From assembly GCA_046757965.1 (NCBI GenBank), contig JBHHZI010000132.1:1-8848 (forward strand): a stretch of DNA of 8,848 nt, written 5' to 3'. Positions 6,294-8,848 of this stretch are shown one piece after another. The notes under the pieces were generated by a model, which worked only from the letters and a program-made list of their open reading frames with translations, made no database searches and was not told where the DNA came from. The stretch is from JBHHZI01 sp046757965. GTDB taxonomy: Bacteria > Acidobacteriota > Polarisedimenticolia > SMYD01. Within the stretch, counting starts at the first letter, position 1. Every line of letters begins with the position of its first letter. The translations under genes were made by a program, and so were the position numbers.

Positions 6294-6756
6294 TTCGCGC
6301 TCCGCCCCGAAGCCATCGGACGGGTTCGTGCGCGTCGCGGTGGTCGGAGATGTCCCGGAAGGGCAGGGCCGGCGCGTGTTCCTCGACGGCCGGAAGGTGG
6401 CGCTGTGGCGGCATGCAGGCCGGTATCAGGCCTTCGGCGATCACTGCCCCCACATGGGGGCCGCGCTGAGCGACGGCAAGATGCAGGGGCACCGGATCGT
6501 CTGTCACTGGCACGGGTGGAGTTTCGACGCACGCACGGGGGCCTGCCTCAAGGAGGGGAAGGAGTGGGCGGCCATTCCGGTCTACGAGGTGAAGGTGGAC
6601 GGGAGTGATATCCTGCTCCGCCGTGCCGGGAGGTGCCGCGGGCATGTGACAGCGCCGGGCACACCCGATCCCGGGGAGGGCGATCCGTCACAGGAAGAAG
6701 ACGAACCCTGGATGAACTGGGAGCCACCGCCAGCTCCGGACGATTCGAGGAACTGA
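6286..6756 (+). CDS. Rieske [2Fe-2S] ferredoxin-like protein
   Basis: A small electron-transfer or redox-sensing protein of 156 residues. The cluster motif is complete: C54-P-H56, sixteen residues, then C73-H-W-H76, in the context GDHCPHMGAALSDG and 'VCHWHGWSFDARTGACL'. The fold matches the small Rieske ferredoxins of ring-hydroxylating oxygenases and the NirD-like proteins, about 100 residues long. Here an acidic, Pro-rich tail of about 50 residues follows, including EEDEPWMNW, and its purpose is unknown. The usual CPWH of the second motif reads CHWH, which does not affect a ligand. No oxygenase large subunit or reductase is encoded in the window. I chose GTG at 6286, overlapping the DUF309 stop by eight bases. 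There is no strong ribosome binding site, so coupling to the upstream gene is likely. There is no signal peptide, so it should be cytoplasmic. Confidence 0.87.
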   Translation: MTDSRSAPKPSDGFVRVAVVGDVPEGQGRRVFLDGRKVALWRHAGRYQAFGDHCPHMGAALSDGKMQGHRIVCHWHGWSFDARTGACLKEGKEWAAIPVYEVKVDGSDILLRRAGRCRGHVTAPGTPDPGEGDPSQEEDEPWMNWEPPPAPDDSRN

Positions 6757-6791
6757 GTTCCGGACCACCTGTTTCCACCGGCAACGTCATC

Positions 6792-7598
6792 ATGGCTCTC
6801 GACCGTCACATCTTGCTGGCACCGCACTTCCCCGCCCTGCGCGCCGACACGCTCCGGCGTACGGAATCCCGCGTCCAGGATGCCCTGCGGACGTGCGGCA
6901 AGACGTGGCACGAGGCGGGCGTCGAGGTCCTCGTCACGATGTCCGCGGCGTGGGCTCCCGAGGGTCCGTTCCAGATCGACAACGGGGCACGGCACAAGAC
7001 ACTGGTGGACTTCGCGGGCATCGAGACCGATCTGCGGGAGACCAGCGACGGCTGGCCGGATCTCGCCAACGCCTTGCATGCCAATGGCATCGACAACGGC
7101 CTGCCGGTGGAGACGGTTCATCGCGGCATGGACCACGGCACCGCGGTTCCCCTGAGTTATCTGTGCCCCGACCTGTCATGCCGTGTGGTGATGCTGTCGG
7201 CGAGCCAGCGCAGGGCCGAGGATCTGGCGCTGTGGGGCGAGGTCGTCCGCCGGACGTGCGAGGGCGCCGGGGCACGGATCGCGATCTTTGTCGGAGGGTC
7301 GCTGTCGTACAACATCGAGGCCTTTGCCGAGGGCAAGGACCACGCAGAGGGCAGGGAACTGGATCGCATGATCCTGGGTCGGCTGGAGGCCGGGGACTGG
7401 GACGGCCTCGCACGCACCGACCCGGCCGAACTGGCGGCTGGAGTGGCACAGGAAGATCTGAGACATCTGTGGTTCCTGGGCGGTGTTCTCGGGTCTCCGG
7501 AACCCGGCCGCGTGCTGGCGTATCACCGCCACCCGTCGGTGGGGTCGGCCGTCGTATCGTTCGACCTGAACGACGATCAGCCGGCGGGGAGCAGGTAG
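6792..7598 (+). CDS. LigB/DODA-fold protein with a degenerate active site
   Basis: The 268-residue protein has the outline of class III extradiol dioxygenases (LigB, DODA/YgiD) and their MEMO relatives. It shows an N-terminal APHFPAL (His12), 'EVLVTMSAAWAPEGPF', MDHGTAVPLS (His115), 'IFVGGSLSYNIEAF', 'GRELDRMILGRLEAGDW', and a C-terminal 'EDLRHLWFLGGVLG' with Glu221 at the third metal-ligand position. Two positions normally held by His are changed. The SAHW-type metal ligand is Ala53 (SAAW), and the GNLSH-type catalytic His is Tyr173 (SLSYN). Standard iron- or zinc-dependent ring opening therefore looks unlikely. It may be a non-catalytic binding protein or use another chemistry. It starts 35 bases after the Rieske gene, without a clear ribosome binding site; the ATG at 6792 is chosen because the family's N-terminal strand begins there. 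Its 3' end overlaps the convergent gene by 22 bases. The family call is firm and loss of activity is inferred. Confidence 0.82.
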   Translation: MALDRHILLAPHFPALRADTLRRTESRVQDALRTCGKTWHEAGVEVLVTMSAAWAPEGPFQIDNGARHKTLVDFAGIETDLRETSDGWPDLANALHANGIDNGLPVETVHRGMDHGTAVPLSYLCPDLSCRVVMLSASQRRAEDLALWGEVVRRTCEGAGARIAIFVGGSLSYNIEAFAEGKDHAEGRELDRMILGRLEAGDWDGLARTDPAELAAGVAQEDLRHLWFLGGVLGSPEPGRVLAYHRHPSVGSAVVSFDLNDDQPAGSR

Positions 7599-8848
7599 GG
7601 CGTCAGGTCCAGCATCTTCACGTCATCCCGCCGGGACAGATGCTCGAGGAGCCAGTACTTGTGCCCCGCGCCGAAGGTCACGAGAACGCGCTGCCCCCGG
7701 TGGCGGGCCAGGGCCTTCTCGATCAGCGCGTAGTGTGATTCGTTGATGTGAGTCCAGCCGCCCGGCCCGATGCGGTCATTCAGGAACTCGTCGTATGGCG
7801 CCAGTTCCTCCCGGGTTCTCTCATCGTACAGCGCGGAATGAATCACCCTGGGGTCATCCTCGTCTATTGGGTGGGCCTCGTGATCTGCACGAATCGCCTC
7901 GTTTCGCCGCGTGTATTCGGCGAACTCCGTGGCGAAACGGGGGTCGCTCTCGAATTCCTTGATGCGGGCCTGTCGCAGATCGGACATCTCGACCGTCCAG
8001 GCGGCGCACGGCTCGATGGTGAAGCCCATCTCGACGGCGAGAGGCAGCAGCACGTCGGTGTATTCGGGGAATCTCAGCAGGCGCTCATCCTCGATGACTC
8101 CCCGCTCGGTCCAGTCCGCCCAGATGCGCGACCATCGATCCGGCGGGATCTCGGCGCACACGGCGTCGGGATGAAAGCGGCGGATGGTGTCGCGCACCTG
8201 GTCCAGTCCCCAGGTGGCGCTTTTCCGGTGGCCCGAGTGAATCATGCCCATCACGGCGACCTCGGTGCGCCCGTCGGATCCTGCCGCTGGCACGGAGGCC
8301 GGGGTTCTGGAAGGAGCCGGGTCCGGGATGGCGATGACGTCCACCTCGTCGGAGCCCTCGCAGGCGACCCACAGGGTGGCGCCGGAGGGGTCGACGGCCA
8401 GTGTGATCGGGATCTTGCCGGTCGGCACGCGGGCCGCGACGCGCCGCGTGGCCAGATCTATCACGGAGATGTCGTCGCTGGCCGTGTTGTTAACGAACGC
8501 CCGCGAGCCGTCCGGCGAGACCACGACGGAGAACGGTTCGTCGCCGATGCCGTCCTCGACCATGCCGGCGATCTGGTGCGAGGCGGTGTTGACGAACACC
8601 ACCCGGTCTTCGCCGCGCACGGCGACGGCGTAGTCGATGCCGCCGGGCAACACCGTGCCGCCGCTGGGGTGACGACCGACCGGGACCACTGCCCGTTCCT
8701 TCTCGTTCCACAGATCGATGATCGTGACCCTCCCGTCGTCGTAGCTCGGGACGAAGGCGAGCCGGCCGTCGCGGGTTGCGGCAGGAGGGAAGGGGCGTTT
8801 CCCGGTGGGGAAATCCCCGATCAGCGTGAAGGTGTCGCCGTCGATGAC
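7577..8848 (-). CDS. YVTN beta-propeller fused to a TraB/EreA/ChaN-superfamily domain (5' end missing)
   Basis: The reading frame stays open to the window edge, so about 423 C-terminal residues are seen and the start lies outside; the GTG at 8689 falls within a repeat and is not the start. The N-terminal half is a YVTN-type propeller: 'DGRLAFVPSYDDGRVTIIDL', 'PVGRHPSGGTVLPGG', 'FSVVVSPDGSRAFVNN', 'DDISVIDLATRRVAARVPTG' and 'LAVDPSGATLWVACEGSDEV'. A Pro/Ala/Ser linker (near 8275-8320) leads to about 225 residues resembling the TraB/EreA/ChaN superfamily, especially DUF5694. The matching parts are VAVMGMIHSGH, CAEIPPDRW, HINESHYALIEKALA, and 'RVLVTFGAGHKYWLLEHL' before a final 'MLDLTPYLL'. The two G-x-x-H motifs and the Glu of AEIP match the superfamily's presumed catalytic or metal-binding residues. 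The substrate is unknown. Propellers of this type are often extracytoplasmic, but the N-terminus needed to judge export is missing. The fusion is the notable feature. The TraB-like assignment is moderate. Confidence 0.75.
   Translation of the reverse strand, partial: VIDGDTFTLIGDFPTGKRPFPPAATRDGRLAFVPSYDDGRVTIIDLWNEKERAVVPVGRHPSGGTVLPGGIDYAVAVRGEDRVVFVNTASHQIAGMVEDGIGDEPFSVVVSPDGSRAFVNNTASDDISVIDLATRRVAARVPTGKIPITLAVDPSGATLWVACEGSDEVDVIAIPDPAPSRTPASVPAAGSDGRTEVAVMGMIHSGHRKSATWGLDQVRDTIRRFHPDAVCAEIPPDRWSRIWADWTERGVIEDERLLRFPEYTDVLLPLAVEMGFTIEPCAAWTVEMSDLRQARIKEFESDPRFATEFAEYTRRNEAIRADHEAHPIDEDDPRVIHSALYDERTREELAPYDEFLNDRIGPGGWTHINESHYALIEKALARHRGQRVLVTFGAGHKYWLLEHLSRRDDVKMLDLTPYLLPAG

Noticed and set aside
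6633..6791. Extended N-terminus of the LigB-like protein
   Set aside because: The frame is open upstream but overlaps the Rieske gene by more than 100 bases with Arg-rich sequence; the family's conserved N-terminal strand begins just after the ATG at 6792.

Overview
The window is GC-rich bacterial DNA with several GTG starts and tightly packed genes. The SodC carries a lipoprotein signal and a PQQ-type propeller protein has a Sec signal, so the cell is most likely Gram-negative. The mix of families (a PQQ-like propeller of the 'WGQWRGP' type, a large HNH protein with duplicated helical domains, DUF309, YVTN propellers) fits a chromosome of an Acidobacteriota, Planctomycetota, Myxococcota or related lineage. 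I cannot fix the phylum from sequence alone. I see no phage genes, transposase, tRNA, rRNA or CRISPR array.

Layout. Bases 1-67 hold no clear gene. Bases 68-646 (minus) encode a complete lipoprotein Cu/Zn superoxide dismutase with a plausible sigma70 promoter near 697-726. Bases 647-1514 contain no convincing protein gene. Within them, about 822-1180 is dense in perfect or near-perfect inverted repeats and looks like a structured RNA. It is my best candidate for something unusual, possibly an orphan HEARO/omega-RNA-like element. It is followed by a diverged 33-bp direct repeat (1251-1283 and 1363-1395) and a good promoter at 1410-1438.

Bases 1515-3875 (plus) encode a 786-residue HNH-domain protein with two copies of a helical DUF222-like unit. 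Its variable linker carries two exact 18-bp repeats. A secreted PQQ-like beta-propeller protein (3865-5226) overlaps its 3' end. A GAF protein of the free methionine-(R)-sulfoxide reductase type (5242-5775, minus) converges on it.

From 5886 to 7598 (plus) lies a probable three-gene operon: a DUF309 protein, a Rieske [2Fe-2S] ferredoxin-like protein, and a LigB/DODA-fold protein that has lost two of the expected active-site histidines. Converging on it with a 22-bp overlap is a 5'-truncated minus-strand gene (7577-8848). It fuses a YVTN propeller to a TraB/EreA/ChaN-superfamily (DUF5694-like) domain.

How the genes relate. Two genes deal with oxidative damage (SodC and the methionine sulfoxide reductase homologue), and two encode secreted or propeller-type proteins. 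The DUF309-Rieske-LigB-like group looks like a co-transcribed unit of unknown purpose: an electron-transfer protein beside a ring-cleavage fold that probably cannot cleave rings in the standard way. I see no single pathway uniting the whole window.
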